Shown here: positions 8,084 through 15,491 of the stretch, piece after piece | How positions within the stretch are numbered: the first letter of the stretch is position 1 | How the letters are laid out: each line of letters opens with the position of its first letter | Source: Verrucomicrobia bacterium UBA3214 | Lineage (GTDB): Bacteria; Verrucomicrobiota; Kiritimatiellia; RFP12; UBA1067 | Assembly: GCA_002363575.1 (NCBI GenBank) | Contig: DEWI01000157.1 | Location: 1-16,925 of the forward strand | Length of the DNA stretch: 16,925 bases | Direction of reading: 5' to 3' | Program-made: the position numbers and the translations under genes | Notes under the pieces: model-generated | What the model saw: only the letters and a program-made list of their open reading frames with translations | Told to the model about the DNA's origin: nothing | Databases searched by the model: none

Positions 8084-8418
8084 CACTTGCGGGACAGGGA
8101 AGAGCCGTCCAAAACGGCGCGGACAGCAGTCTTCGGTTCAAGACTGTCGGAGATTTGCCATAAGTCGGTGCAGAGCGTCCAGAAGTCGGTGCAGAACTTA
8201 CAGAAGTCGGTGCAATTATTGATTTTGATGCATTGATACCAAATATCCGCAAGGATTTCAAATTTGCTTGTCGTCGAGTGTGGGAAGCGCTTGTTTCTGA
8301 TAGAACATTGTTCCAGCGGAGTATTTCTGTAACGCTTGGCATATCCAATAGCAGTGTGGCGATGGCCTATTCTAAACTCAAAAAACTCGGATTGATTGTC
8401 GAGATCGGCGGCGCCTAG
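8084..8418 (+). pseudogene. Decayed C-terminus of a RecG-like/AlbA-type ATPase with winged helix
   Basis: This is the only coding-like signal in the 500-base gap 7996-8495. In frame 2, 8162-8221 reads KSVQSVQ KSVQNLQ KSVQLL and then stops at 8234. In frame 1, open from 8164 to the TAG at 8416-8418, the last 60 codons end RSISVTLGISNSSVAMAYSK followed by LKKLGLIVEIGGA, a winged helix-turn-helix. In the AlbA/RecG-related ATP-binding proteins a linker of EKSVEKSV-type repeats runs straight into exactly such a winged helix, so the two pieces look like one gene split by a frameshift near 8222-8235. The N-terminal ATPase is absent, and the usual KGGYW-like ending after GGA is missing. Alternatively the wHTH is a free-standing 60-residue protein from TTG 8233, but I see no ribosome-binding site. 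Confidence 0.45.
8162..8217 (+). repeat. Three 21-bp tandem repeats (KSVQ heptads)
   Basis: AAGTCGGTGCA starts at 8162, 8183 and 8204, a 21-base period. The first two units are full length and differ only in the middle (AGCGTCC versus AACTTAC); the third is partial and diverges after the common core. In frame 2 each unit encodes seven residues beginning KSVQ. The seven-residue period suits a helical or coiled linker rather than a regulatory iteron. Confidence 0.85.
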
Positions 8419-8495
8419 AGCAGATAATGGACTGTTCGGGATAATATTTGATCTGCAAGGCACTCACGACTTTTCTTTGAAAGGGAAAAGACAAA

Positions 8496-9620
8496 ATGAA
8501 GAAAATACTGGCAGTGTTCGGGACGCGTCCCGAGGCGATAAAGATGGCACCTGTCGTCAAGGCGTGTCGAGCATGCCCAGACTTTGAAGTAAAGGTGTGC
8601 ATTACGGCGCAGCATCGGCAGATGCTCGATCAGGTGATGGATATATTCGGGTTGAAAGCAGACTTCGATCTGAACATAATGGCACCGAATCAGACGCTTG
8701 CCGATGTCACTTGCAAAGTCCTCAAGGGAATGGAGGGCGTGTTCGCCGAATGGAAACCCGATATGATTCTCGTCCAGGGCGACACGACAACCGTGATGGC
8801 TGCTGCGCTGGCCGCGTTCTATCACAAGATTGCGGTTGGACATGTCGAAGCCGGTTTGCGCACCGGCGATATTTATTCGCCATGGCCTGAAGAGATGAAT
8901 CGCTTGATCGCCGGCAATCTCGCGACTTTGCATTTTGCTCCGACGAAACGATCTGCGGAAAACCTGCTCCGCGAGAACAAGCCGGAAGCAAGGATTTTTG
9001 TCACCGGCAATACCGTGATAGATGCGTTATACGATGCCGTCGCGATAATGGACGGCAATCGCGAATTGACGAAATCTTTCGATGAAAAGTTCGGGTTTCT
9101 CGATTCATCACGCAGATTGATCCTTGTGACCGGCCATCGCCGCGAGAATTTTGGCGAAGGTTTTATACACATATGCAATGCAATCAAGCGAGTTGCCTCT
9201 CGTGCAGATGTGCAGGTCGTGTATCCAATGCACATGAATCCCAATGTCCGCAAACCGGTGAATGCGATCCTAGGCGGATTGGAGAATGTCAAACTCATCG
9301 AACCGCTTGATTATCTTTCTTTCCTGTACATAATGCGCAAGAGCTATCTTATCATGACTGATTCCGGCGGAGTGCAGGAAGAAGCGCCATCGCTCGGCAA
9401 GCCTGTAATCGTCATGCGCGATACGACGGAACGTCCGGAAGCGGTCGATGCTGGGACGGTGATTCTTGCAGGGACGGAGACGGAAGCCATGGCGTCTGCG
9501 GCGGAAAGATTGCTCGATGACCGGGGGTGCTACGATGCGATGGCCCGTGCGATAAACCCGTATGGTGACGGTCTTGCCGCAAAACGCATAGTCGATATAA
9601 TCAAGACGTCGGATTTCTAA
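8496..9620 (+). CDS. wecB: UDP-N-acetylglucosamine 2-epimerase (non-hydrolysing)
   Basis: Interconverts UDP-GlcNAc and UDP-ManNAc, providing a ManNAc or ManNAcA donor for surface glycans. It is 374 residues, close to E. coli WecB (376). ATG 8496 has AAGGGA at 8481-8486, 9 bases upstream. Motifs: FGTRPEAIKMAP (8-19), QGDTTT with Asp96, HVEAGLRTGD with Glu118, PEEMNR with Glu132, and GHRRENFG with His214; these align with the catalytic Asp95, Glu117, Glu131 and His213 of E. coli. SGGVQEEAP and RPEAVDAGT, which bind UDP, are intact. No UDP-ManNAc dehydrogenase (wecC) is visible, so ManNAc may be used directly or the dehydrogenase lies elsewhere. It is the first intact gene after the decayed region, and restarts the operon. 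Confidence 0.96.
   Translation: MKKILAVFGTRPEAIKMAPVVKACRACPDFEVKVCITAQHRQMLDQVMDIFGLKADFDLNIMAPNQTLADVTCKVLKGMEGVFAEWKPDMILVQGDTTTVMAAALAAFYHKIAVGHVEAGLRTGDIYSPWPEEMNRLIAGNLATLHFAPTKRSAENLLRENKPEARIFVTGNTVIDALYDAVAIMDGNRELTKSFDEKFGFLDSSRRLILVTGHRRENFGEGFIHICNAIKRVASRADVQVVYPMHMNPNVRKPVNAILGGLENVKLIEPLDYLSFLYIMRKSYLIMTDSGGVQEEAPSLGKPVIVMRDTTERPEAVDAGTVILAGTETEAMASAAERLLDDRGCYDAMARAINPYGDGLAAKRIVDIIKTSDF
9574..9601 (+). promoter_or_regulatory. Possible internal promoter in the 3' end of wecB
   Basis: TATAAT at 9596-9601 is a perfect -10 and TTGCCG at 9574-9579 matches four of six -35 positions with a 16-base spacer. A start near 9608 would drive the glycosyltransferase genes from 9697. It lies inside coding sequence and lacks the TG extension of the other promoters here, so it may be chance. 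Confidence 0.3.
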
Positions 9621-9696
9621 AGATGGAGAATGCCCGTCGCCCTTGCCGTGCAAAGCAATGTCCATCGTAGAGTGTCGATCGATAACGGAGCGAGAT

Positions 9697-10737
9697 ATGG
9701 CAGGCGAGGGAGCGGAAAAACTTTTGACCGTGATAATTCCTTCATACGACATGGAGGGGTATCTCGGGAAATGCATAGCGAGTCTTTCTGGCGCAGACGG
9801 AAGGATCGCCGGCGATGTAGAGGCGATAATCGTCAATGACGGCTCGCGTGACGGGACGCTGGAAGTCGCAAACGGCTTGAAGGCGGCGTACGCCGGGAGC
9901 GTTGTCGTGATCGACAAGGCGAACGGCCATTACGGCAGTTGCATAAATGCCGCACTCGGGGTCGCGCGGGGCAGGTACGTCCGCGTGCTTGACGCCGACG
10001 ATACGTTCGACAGCGCCGGATTCGCGGAATTTCTCGATTTCCTGCGCGGTTGCGAAGCGGATCTGGTTCTATCGGACTACGCATGCGTCAACGATGCCGG
10101 AGAAGTGCTTGTGCAGCGGTTTTGCGCCGGCAGCGCGGCCGGGGGGATATTGACGCTTCTCGACGAGGCGAATCCCCTGCAGCTGCCTGCGATAGCGTAC
10201 AGGACGGAAATGCTTCGCGAGATCGGCTACCGGCAGACCGAGGGAGTGCCATATTCCGACACGGAATGGTGCATATATCCGATGGCGCGGGTGCGGACCG
10301 TAGCGATGTCGGGATGCAGCGTTTACCGGTATTTGATCGGCCGTGAAGGGCAGAGCGTCGGGAGATACTATGCGGGCTTCGAAAGCCTCGAGAAGGTCCT
10401 TTCTGCGTTGCTGGAAAAGGCGCCTGCTTATATGGCATGCGCGATATCGTCGCGCAATCGCGAGTATGTGGAGACGCGCGTCGTGGAATACGCGCGTTTC
10501 GTCGCAGAGGTTGCGATAGCGAATGCGCCGCTCTGGAGGATGCGAAGAGATTTCGATGCTGTCTGCCGGATTGTCGAAGCGGCTTCTCCGGAGTTCGCGC
10601 GACGTTTCTTCGCCTGCCGGATACTTCGCGCCATGGGCGGGCCCAGACTGTTTGCAATGATGCATCGCCGTTTTCGTTTGGCGTTTCCGCTTGCCATGGC
10701 ATATCGCGTGCGCTTGAAGATCGGGGGCGGGCGATGA
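9697..10737 (+). CDS. Glycosyltransferase family 2
   Basis: A 346-residue GT-A glycosyltransferase that probably adds one sugar of the polysaccharide repeat from a nucleotide-sugar donor. ATG 9697 is chosen because GGAG at 9687-9690 is 6 bases upstream; the frame extends to a TTG at 9643 without such a site. Motifs: TVIIPSYDMEGYL (11-23), IIVNDGSRDGT with NDGS at 47-50, KANGHYGSCINAAL (74-87), and the metal-binding VLDADD with DADD at 99-102. It shares with the GT2 half of 5620-7995 the NG/GxI/CIN arrangement and a later Y-R-Y-x-x-GxEGQSV block, so the two are probably paralogues. The basic C-terminal third may be membrane-associated. It ends in a four-base ATGA overlap with the next gene. 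Substrate unknown. Confidence 0.9.
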   Translation: MAGEGAEKLLTVIIPSYDMEGYLGKCIASLSGADGRIAGDVEAIIVNDGSRDGTLEVANGLKAAYAGSVVVIDKANGHYGSCINAALGVARGRYVRVLDADDTFDSAGFAEFLDFLRGCEADLVLSDYACVNDAGEVLVQRFCAGSAAGGILTLLDEANPLQLPAIAYRTEMLREIGYRQTEGVPYSDTEWCIYPMARVRTVAMSGCSVYRYLIGREGQSVGRYYAGFESLEKVLSALLEKAPAYMACAISSRNREYVETRVVEYARFVAEVAIANAPLWRMRRDFDAVCRIVEAASPEFARRFFACRILRAMGGPRLFAMMHRRFRLAFPLAMAYRVRLKIGGGR

Positions 10738-11615
10738 AGTTCTCGCTTGTCGTGCCGTGTTTCAATGCGGAGAAATATCTTCGTGAATGCCTGGATTCGA
10801 TCGAGGCGCAGACCTTTGCCGCCTGGGAGTGCATTTGCATCGACGACGGTTCGACCGATTCGACTCCGGAGATTCTCGACGAATACGCGAAGGCGGACTC
10901 TCGCTTTATCGTGCGTCGCACTCCGAACGGCGGAGTGTCGGCGGCGCGCAACTTCGGAATATCCATCGCCTCCGGAGATTATGTCGGGTTCGTCGATGCC
11001 GACGACGCAATCTCGCGGGAATGGCTGGAGAGCGCGGCAGCGGCCGCAGGCGGCCATGCAGATCTCGTGAGGCTCGACCCGTGGAACAGGCGTTGCGGCC
11101 CGTGCGTAACCGCGGCGGAGATTCTCGTCTGCGGCTTCTCCATGCTGGTCTTCGTGCGCAGAGGTCTGCTGGCGGCGCTTCCCGAATGTTTCCCTGCGGG
11201 AATGCGTCTGCGGGAGGATACCATATTTCTCCTGAGAGTGCTTGGCGCGGCTTCTTCCACGCATCAGGTGCATGCCGCCGGATATTTCCACAGGACCAAT
11301 ACCGCTTCGGCGGTCTATGCGGTGCAAGCTGTCGCCGATTTCACCCGTTTCGTCGATGAGATAATCGCGCTTGCCGGGGAGTGCGATGCTCGCGACGTGT
11401 CGCGAGCGATCTACAAGTCGTTTCTATGGTGGAGGACCCAGCGCGACCGGCGCGAGAAGAATGCAGACGCCATCGCGTCCATGAGTCTGGCGAAGGCGCG
11501 GCGCGCCGGCGTTTTCATGTATTCCACTTCGCCGCTGTTGTGGCTCCGCGGTTTCTTCCTCGCCGATTTGTATATTTCTCTGCGCAGACTGGTGAATCCC
11601 AAATGGCTCCCTTGA
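10734..11615 (+). CDS. Glycosyltransferase family 2
   Basis: A 293-residue GT-A enzyme. ATG 10734 overlaps the preceding stop (ATGA). The frame is open far upstream within the previous gene, but the family-typical MKFSLVVPCFNAEKYLREC begins at this ATG. Motifs: CIDDGSTDSTPE with DDGS at 37-40, TPNGGVSAARNFGI (63-76) and VDADD with DADD at 88-91, all of the EpsJ/WcaA-like GT2 type. After the catalytic core, LREDTIFLLRVL contains the ED pair expected for the catalytic base region. A hydrophobic and basic C-terminus (STSPLLWLRGFFLADLYISL) could contact the membrane. The 3' end overlaps the next gene by 13 bases. Donor and acceptor cannot be read from sequence. Confidence 0.91.
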   Translation: MKFSLVVPCFNAEKYLRECLDSIEAQTFAAWECICIDDGSTDSTPEILDEYAKADSRFIVRRTPNGGVSAARNFGISIASGDYVGFVDADDAISREWLESAAAAAGGHADLVRLDPWNRRCGPCVTAAEILVCGFSMLVFVRRGLLAALPECFPAGMRLREDTIFLLRVLGAASSTHQVHAAGYFHRTNTASAVYAVQAVADFTRFVDEIIALAGECDARDVSRAIYKSFLWWRTQRDRREKNADAIASMSLAKARRAGVFMYSTSPLLWLRGFFLADLYISLRRLVNPKWLP

Positions 11616-12361
11616 TACATTGCTGCTGGTTCGGCGGCCCCAAGCCGGCAAAAGTCGCTCTCTGCGTTGAATCGTGGAAGCGCTTCGCGCCCGAGTGCCG
11701 CATTCTCGAGTGGAACGAGGATAATTGCGGCTGCGAGGACGGCGAATACTACCGGCGCGCGGTTGCGGCGCGCCGTTGGGCGTTTGCGGCGGATTACGTG
11801 CGGCTGCGCAAGCTCGAAGAATACGGCGGCCTGTACCTGGATACGGATATGGAGCTGACAGCTCCGGCGGCGTGCGAATTGCTTTCCCGCCCGCTCACGC
11901 TCGGCTTTGAAAAAAATTGCGTCCATGCCGGCGTGATCGGCGCCGGCGCGCCGCACCATCCGCTCCTGCGCCGTCTTCTCGATGGCTATGGCAGCGATAT
12001 CGACATCGGCGCCGGAGACCGCGAACCTCGCACGATTGTCACGCGCCTTACCGATTTGCTGATCGACGAATACGGCCTCATGTCTCCGTTCGGCGAACAG
12101 ATTCTCGCGGGAGGCGTTCGCATATTGCCTGCGAATCGCCTGCTTGTCGATATGCACGATGGCGCCAATCTCGCCATACACCATTACGAAGCATCGTGGA
12201 AGCGCGGCTTCGACGCCGCTTCGTTCGTCCGCGATGTCGAGAGGTACTGCGATTGGCGCAATGCGCCGCTCTTGTTCCGTTTGAAGGAATCTGCGAAGAT
12301 GTTTTTGCAATATCGCATGCCGCGAACGTACCGCGGCGTGCGGGACGGGAGACGACGGTGA
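11603..12361 (+). CDS. GT32-like glycosyltransferase (DXD sugar-binding type)
   Basis: A 252-residue enzyme of the capsular/OCH1-like group (Gly_transf_sug, PF04488). It starts at ATG 11603 inside the end of the previous gene (13-base overlap); the upstream open frame belongs to shadow sequence. The N-terminal LIHCCWFGGPKPA corresponds to the common IIHYCWFGG start of these proteins. AADYVRLRKLEEYGGLYLDT followed by Asp carries the metal- and donor-binding DXD at residues 80-82. A later HHYEASW (about 205-211) is also typical. No strong ribosome-binding site is seen, so translation probably depends on coupling. It overlaps the next gene in a GTGA junction. These enzymes often transfer mannose, galactose or GlcNAc; the specificity here is unknown. 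Confidence 0.88.
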   Translation: MAPLIHCCWFGGPKPAKVALCVESWKRFAPECRILEWNEDNCGCEDGEYYRRAVAARRWAFAADYVRLRKLEEYGGLYLDTDMELTAPAACELLSRPLTLGFEKNCVHAGVIGAGAPHHPLLRRLLDGYGSDIDIGAGDREPRTIVTRLTDLLIDEYGLMSPFGEQILAGGVRILPANRLLVDMHDGANLAIHHYEASWKRGFDAASFVRDVERYCDWRNAPLLFRLKESAKMFLQYRMPRTYRGVRDGRRR

Positions 12362-13143
12362 AATTTTCGCTTGTTACCGTGACCATGGGCGACAGGCCTG
12401 AGCAGCTCGAACGTCTCCGCAAGTCGCTCGACGCGCAGACATGGCGCGATTTCGAGTGGATTGTCGTGGATCATCGCGATCATCCTGAATTGCGCGGCGG
12501 GCTTTCCCGTGCGAGAAATTGCGGCATCTCCATGGCGAAGGGCGATGCGATCGCTTTCCCGGACGATGATGCATGGTATGAACCAGATACGCTGGCGCAA
12601 GCGGCCGCCGCGCTCGCCGACGCCGAAACGGACGGCATCTCTTTCCGCGTAGTGGATGGAAACGGCGTTTGCAGCGCGGGCGGCTGGATGAGCGCGGCCA
12701 AGAAGAGCGTCACAAGAGCCACAGTCTGGCACACGGCGGTCTCGTGTTCGTTTTTCCTGAAGCGCGGCGCGATAGGAGAAGTGCGTTTCAACGAGAAGTT
12801 GGGCGCCGGCTCGGGAACGCGTTTCGGCTCCGGTGAAGAGACAGATTTCCTGTTGCGGCTGATCGGCCGCGGCGCGCATATTCGCTATGACGGCACCCGG
12901 CATGTATTCCATCCGCAGCCATCCGGGCGTATCGACGTCTCGAAGGGCTGGCGATACGGCAATGGATATGGATCGACGCTCCGCAGGCATCATTACTCGC
13001 CATGCCGGCTCTTTTGGGCTTGCGCGGCTCAATTTGCGCGCGCCCTCCAGGCGCTGGCGCGTCTTTCTGCGCGCCGCTGCGCCTTCCATCTCGCCATGTG
13101 CGCCGGGCGGTTTTGCGGATATGTTTCCCCCGCGGCGCCCTGA
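12358..13143 (+). CDS. Divergent, compact glycosyltransferase family 2
   Basis: A 261-residue GT2-like protein starting at GTG 12358 (GTGA overlap), with GGGAG six bases upstream. Its N-terminus, VKFSLVTVTMGDRPEQLERL, is like GT2 enzymes. The usual DDGS is replaced by VVDHRD (37-41), and only about eight residues separate this from GLSRARNCGI (48-57), where normal GT2 proteins have about 25-30. The metal site is FPDDDAWY (68-75). A later GSGEETDFLLRLI holds an ED/ET acidic pair suited to the catalytic base. The core is therefore recognisable but shortened. It is the last gene of the + strand operon; no clear terminator follows before the convergent - strand remnant. Confidence 0.82.
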   Translation: MKFSLVTVTMGDRPEQLERLRKSLDAQTWRDFEWIVVDHRDHPELRGGLSRARNCGISMAKGDAIAFPDDDAWYEPDTLAQAAAALADAETDGISFRVVDGNGVCSAGGWMSAAKKSVTRATVWHTAVSCSFFLKRGAIGEVRFNEKLGAGSGTRFGSGEETDFLLRLIGRGAHIRYDGTRHVFHPQPSGRIDVSKGWRYGNGYGSTLRRHHYSPCRLFWACAAQFARALQALARLSARRCAFHLAMCAGRFCGYVSPAAP

Positions 13144-13159
13144 GCTGCAGCCAAGTGGT

Positions 13160-13843
13160 TTAGTCGCGCGGGCGGGAGAGGCGGACGGGGCCTTCGAGGC
13201 CGGATGGAAGTATGGGCCGGTCTTCTGCGTGCAGGAGCCGGCCGGATGCGAATTTCATGATGTTCGCGTTCTCGAAGATCTTCCATTTCACGCCCTTGCG
13301 GTCGTGTGCGCGGATTCTGTTGGCGCCGAGATTGGCGACTTCGATTTCCAGCGTGTTTTCGCCGTCGCGGACGAGCGCGCGGGGAATCTCCAGTTTGTAT
13401 GGGTGCGTGAAAACGGTGCGAATATGCCTGCCGTTTACGCGTACGGAGGCTGAAGAATGAACTTCGCCGAGATCGAGTTCGAGATCGCCGGCGGCGGCGC
13501 CGTCGAATTTCGCTTCGCGCGCGCCGAAGCGCGTCCAGTCGCCGAGCACATCGCCTTTGCGGTCGTCAGGAAGCGGCCAGCCCGATACGTCGTATGCGAA
13601 CGAGAGCTTCCAGTCGCGAAGCGCGATTTCTTCGCCTGGCTTTGCGGCTTGCGGCGGCGCGCTCCAGCGCCGCATCTCCTTTGCCAGCTCCTCCGGCTCG
13701 GCGGCGCCGCCGAGCAAGTGGCATATCCCTCACGGGCGCGTCAGAGCGGAAGCTTCCGGGAACTCCAGAGCTTGTGAATGGGCGGAGATCAAGGCTGCGC
13801 CCAGGAGAGACAGTGCGGATTTTATTCTGGCAAGGAGGCGGGC
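13160..13843 (-). pseudogene. Glycoside hydrolase remnant (GH106/alpha-L-rhamnosidase-like C-terminal beta-sandwich)
   Basis: Reading from 13843 down, the frame gives a basic-hydrophobic start (KSALSLLGAALISAHSQA then LEF) that looks like a signal peptide, but an ATA at 13825-13823 stands where an ATG would be expected. A TGA at 13732-13730 interrupts the frame, and the same frame continues for 185 residues from 13717. That part has LELDLGEVHSSASVRVNG, DGENTLEIEVANLGANRI and a final ILPSGLEGPVRL, typical of the galactose-binding-like domain closing GH106 and related exported rhamnosidases. The whole catalytic barrel (many hundreds of residues) is missing. The 185-residue stretch could be expressed alone from TTG 13717, but no ribosome-binding site supports that. 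It is the only content of the gap 13144-13865. The GH family is my best guess. Confidence 0.6.
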
Positions 13844-13865
13844 TGGTGTCCGGGAAGGGGGCTTC

Positions 13866-15062
13866 TCAGTTTGTGCGGCCGGTATATTCATCCACGGCGG
13901 CTTTTGCTTCGGCGTCCTTGAAATATTCCGCCTGCGCCGCCTTGCGGGCGGGTTCCCACGGGCGGGCGTTGCCGCGTCCGGTTAGCTGGACGACGCAGAG
14001 CTGGAGTTGCTTCTTGTGCCAATTCACCATGCAGTTGGAGCCCCAGGCGCCGCCATGCCCGAACCATTCGTTATCGCCATCCTTATCCTTGTAAGGAGCT
14101 TTCAGGCCGAGCGAGTAGCCGCCGCCCATCGAGCGCGTCGAAACGGCGAGGAGGTTTTTCACCGTCTCTTCCTTCAGGATGCGCACGCCGTTTTCGCCGA
14201 GTCCGAGATTCATCAGCATCCTGTAGAACTTCAGCTGGTCGCGCGCGGTCGTCCACAGCCCTGCGCCGGCCGAGGCGAATACGCCATCGCCATTGTATGG
14301 GCGCTGCATGCTTTCGTCGCATGATTGCCATACGGTGGGCTGGCCTTTCTTGCAGTGGTACATATGTATCTGGCGCGCGAGCTGCTCTTCTGTAGGCCGG
14401 AATGTCGTTTCGGTCATGCCGAGCGGATCGAGGACGGTCTCCTTTAGATAATCTTCCCATTTCTTGCCTGTGACGATCTCTACAATCGCCGCGCCTATGT
14501 CGATGCCGGTGTTGGAATACTGGACTTTCGTGCCCGGTTCGAAAAGCAGCGGAGTCGCCGCGGCAGTTGCCGCCACGCTCCTAAGCGGCATCTTGCGCGA
14601 CCAGCCGCCCATCTGCTTGTAATTCGGAAGCTCGAAAGGGAAGCCCCCCGTATGGTTCATGACCATCTTCACGGTGAGGACGTTTTGCGCCTTGGTCAGC
14701 GTGACGGTGTTGTTCGTCTTCGCGGTCTGCACCCAGAGCGTCGCGAATTCGGGCAGGTATTTCGATACGGGGTCGTCGAGATCGAGCTTGCCTTCTTCGA
14801 CGAGTTTGGCGATAGTGACGCCGCAGAAGCCTTTCGTCTGCGAGCACTGCATGAACGGGTCGTCGAGCGTGATCGGGCGCTTTGCCGCCACGTCGGCATA
14901 GCCCAGGCAAGTCGTTTCCACCCGCCCGTTGTCGTCGAGGACGCAGATAATGCCAGGCAGGAGTCCGCTTTCCACGTACGGGGAGAGGGCGTCTTTCACG
15001 GATTGGGCGAATGCTCCGCAGAGCGCGATAGATGCGGCGGCCGCCGCGAGTGTCTTTTTCAT
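13866..15062 (-). CDS. Secreted serine hydrolase, class C beta-lactamase/esterase family
   Basis: A 398-residue exported hydrolase of the PF00144 family (beta-lactamase class C, D-aminopeptidase, esterase). From ATG 15062, MKKTLAAAAASIALCGAFAQ is a classical signal peptide with probable cleavage after AFA. This ATG is preferred to the one at 15068 because AAGGA at 15073-15069 is 6 bases from it. Catalytic motifs: SQTK (74-77, nucleophile Ser and Lys), YSN (182-184) and HGG (336-338), the three elements of the family. Cys15 lies in IALC, not a proper lipobox, so a periplasmic or secreted soluble enzyme is more likely than a lipoprotein. The true substrate, whether peptide, ester or lactam, cannot be inferred. 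The adjacent remnants upstream and downstream suggest it survived in a decaying neighbourhood. Confidence 0.9.
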   Translation of the reverse strand: MKKTLAAAAASIALCGAFAQSVKDALSPYVESGLLPGIICVLDDNGRVETTCLGYADVAAKRPITLDDPFMQCSQTKGFCGVTIAKLVEEGKLDLDDPVSKYLPEFATLWVQTAKTNNTVTLTKAQNVLTVKMVMNHTGGFPFELPNYKQMGGWSRKMPLRSVAATAAATPLLFEPGTKVQYSNTGIDIGAAIVEIVTGKKWEDYLKETVLDPLGMTETTFRPTEEQLARQIHMYHCKKGQPTVWQSCDESMQRPYNGDGVFASAGAGLWTTARDQLKFYRMLMNLGLGENGVRILKEETVKNLLAVSTRSMGGGYSLGLKAPYKDKDGDNEWFGHGGAWGSNCMVNWHKKQLQLCVVQLTGRGNARPWEPARKAAQAEYFKDAEAKAAVDEYTGRTN

Positions 15063-15180
15063 TTTCATTCCTTCGTTTGCTTTGTTTCCAGGGATTGCTA
15101 CAGCGTGGAAATTCTTGTCTCGGCTTCCGGCTTTTTTCCGGTTCGCGGTCAATATGATTGCCAGGCGGGCGCTATTCGAT

Positions 15181-15276
15181 TCAGTTGTATGAAATCTCGA
15201 TTTTGCCGTCGACGCGCCCGCCCGCCAGCCATGCGAATGCCGCCGATGCGCTTGCTATGAATTCCCTGCGTCTCAC
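15181..15276 (-). pseudogene. Orphan Tat signal peptide fragment
   Basis: From GTG 15276, 31 codons encode VRRREFIASASAAFAWLAGG, a textbook twin-arginine leader (RRREFI then a hydrophobic Ala-rich core), but the protein stops 11 residues later at TGA 15183-15181. Such leaders in this kind of genome precede large Tat-exported enzymes (sulfatases, oxidoreductases, hydrolases). Here the mature part is gone, so this is probably the residue of a deletion; a very short real peptide cannot be excluded. No strong ribosome-binding site is visible. It lies in the 318-base stretch 15063-15380 between the hydrolase and tRNA-Ser, which otherwise holds only the tRNA terminator. Confidence 0.5.
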
Positions 15277-15337
15277 CTGTAGCCCCGGCGTGCGTTTTGC
15301 GCTGGATTTGGCGTGGCGCGTCGATTCGTGGAAGAAC

Positions 15338-15369
15338 AAAAACTCCCGGAATATCCGCTCCGGGAGTTT
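15338..15369 (-). terminator. Rho-independent terminator of tRNA-Ser
   Basis: On the - strand, AAACTCCCGGA (15369-15359) pairs perfectly with TCCGGGAGTTT (15350-15340), an 11-bp stem around an 8-base loop, and the 3' arm runs into five T residues (15342-15338). It stands 12 bases downstream of the tRNA 3' end. Confidence 0.9.
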
Positions 15370-15380
15370 CATGACGCCAT

Positions 15381-15473
15381 TGGCGGAGGGAGGGGGATTC
15401 GAACCCCCGGTACGGGTTAACCCCGTACGACGATTTAGCAAACCGCTGCCTTCAGCCACTCAGCCATCCCTCC
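15381..15473 (-). tRNA. tRNA-Ser (anticodon GCU)
   Basis: A 93-base class II tRNA. The acceptor stem GGAGGGA pairs with TCCCTCC, followed by discriminator G and a genomically encoded CCA (15383-15381). The anticodon loop is TTGCTAA, giving anticodon GCU for AGC/AGU codons, flanked by a five-pair stem with two G-U pairs. The long variable arm GTACGGG-GTTAA-CCCGTAC has a seven-pair stem, and the T arm is GGGGG-TTCGAAT-CCCCC. The long variable arm plus GCU anticodon identify serine and exclude selenocysteine (UCA). It has its own promoter and terminator, so it is transcribed independently of nagA. Confidence 0.97.
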
Positions 15474-15491
15474 GAGGTGAAAACGGCGCGT

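Noticed and set aside
8440..8445. GATAAT as a -10 element for wecB
   Set aside because: There is no -35 at a proper distance and no extended TG; it is too weak to list as a promoter.
7834..8463. 209-codon - strand frame with CTDF repeats across the 21-bp repeats
   Set aside because: It overlaps the 3' end of the fused glycosyltransferase antisense and shows no domain. The + strand reading explains both the repeats and the winged helix.
13866..15062. Serine hydrolase as a lipoprotein
   Set aside because: The Cys at residue 15 follows IAL, which does not fit the lipobox rule of a small residue before Cys, and a good AFA cleavage site for signal peptidase I follows.
15381..15473. Selenocysteine tRNA suggested by the long variable arm
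   Set aside because: The anticodon is GCU, not UCA, and acceptor and T stems have ordinary 7 + 5 pairs as in tRNA-Ser.
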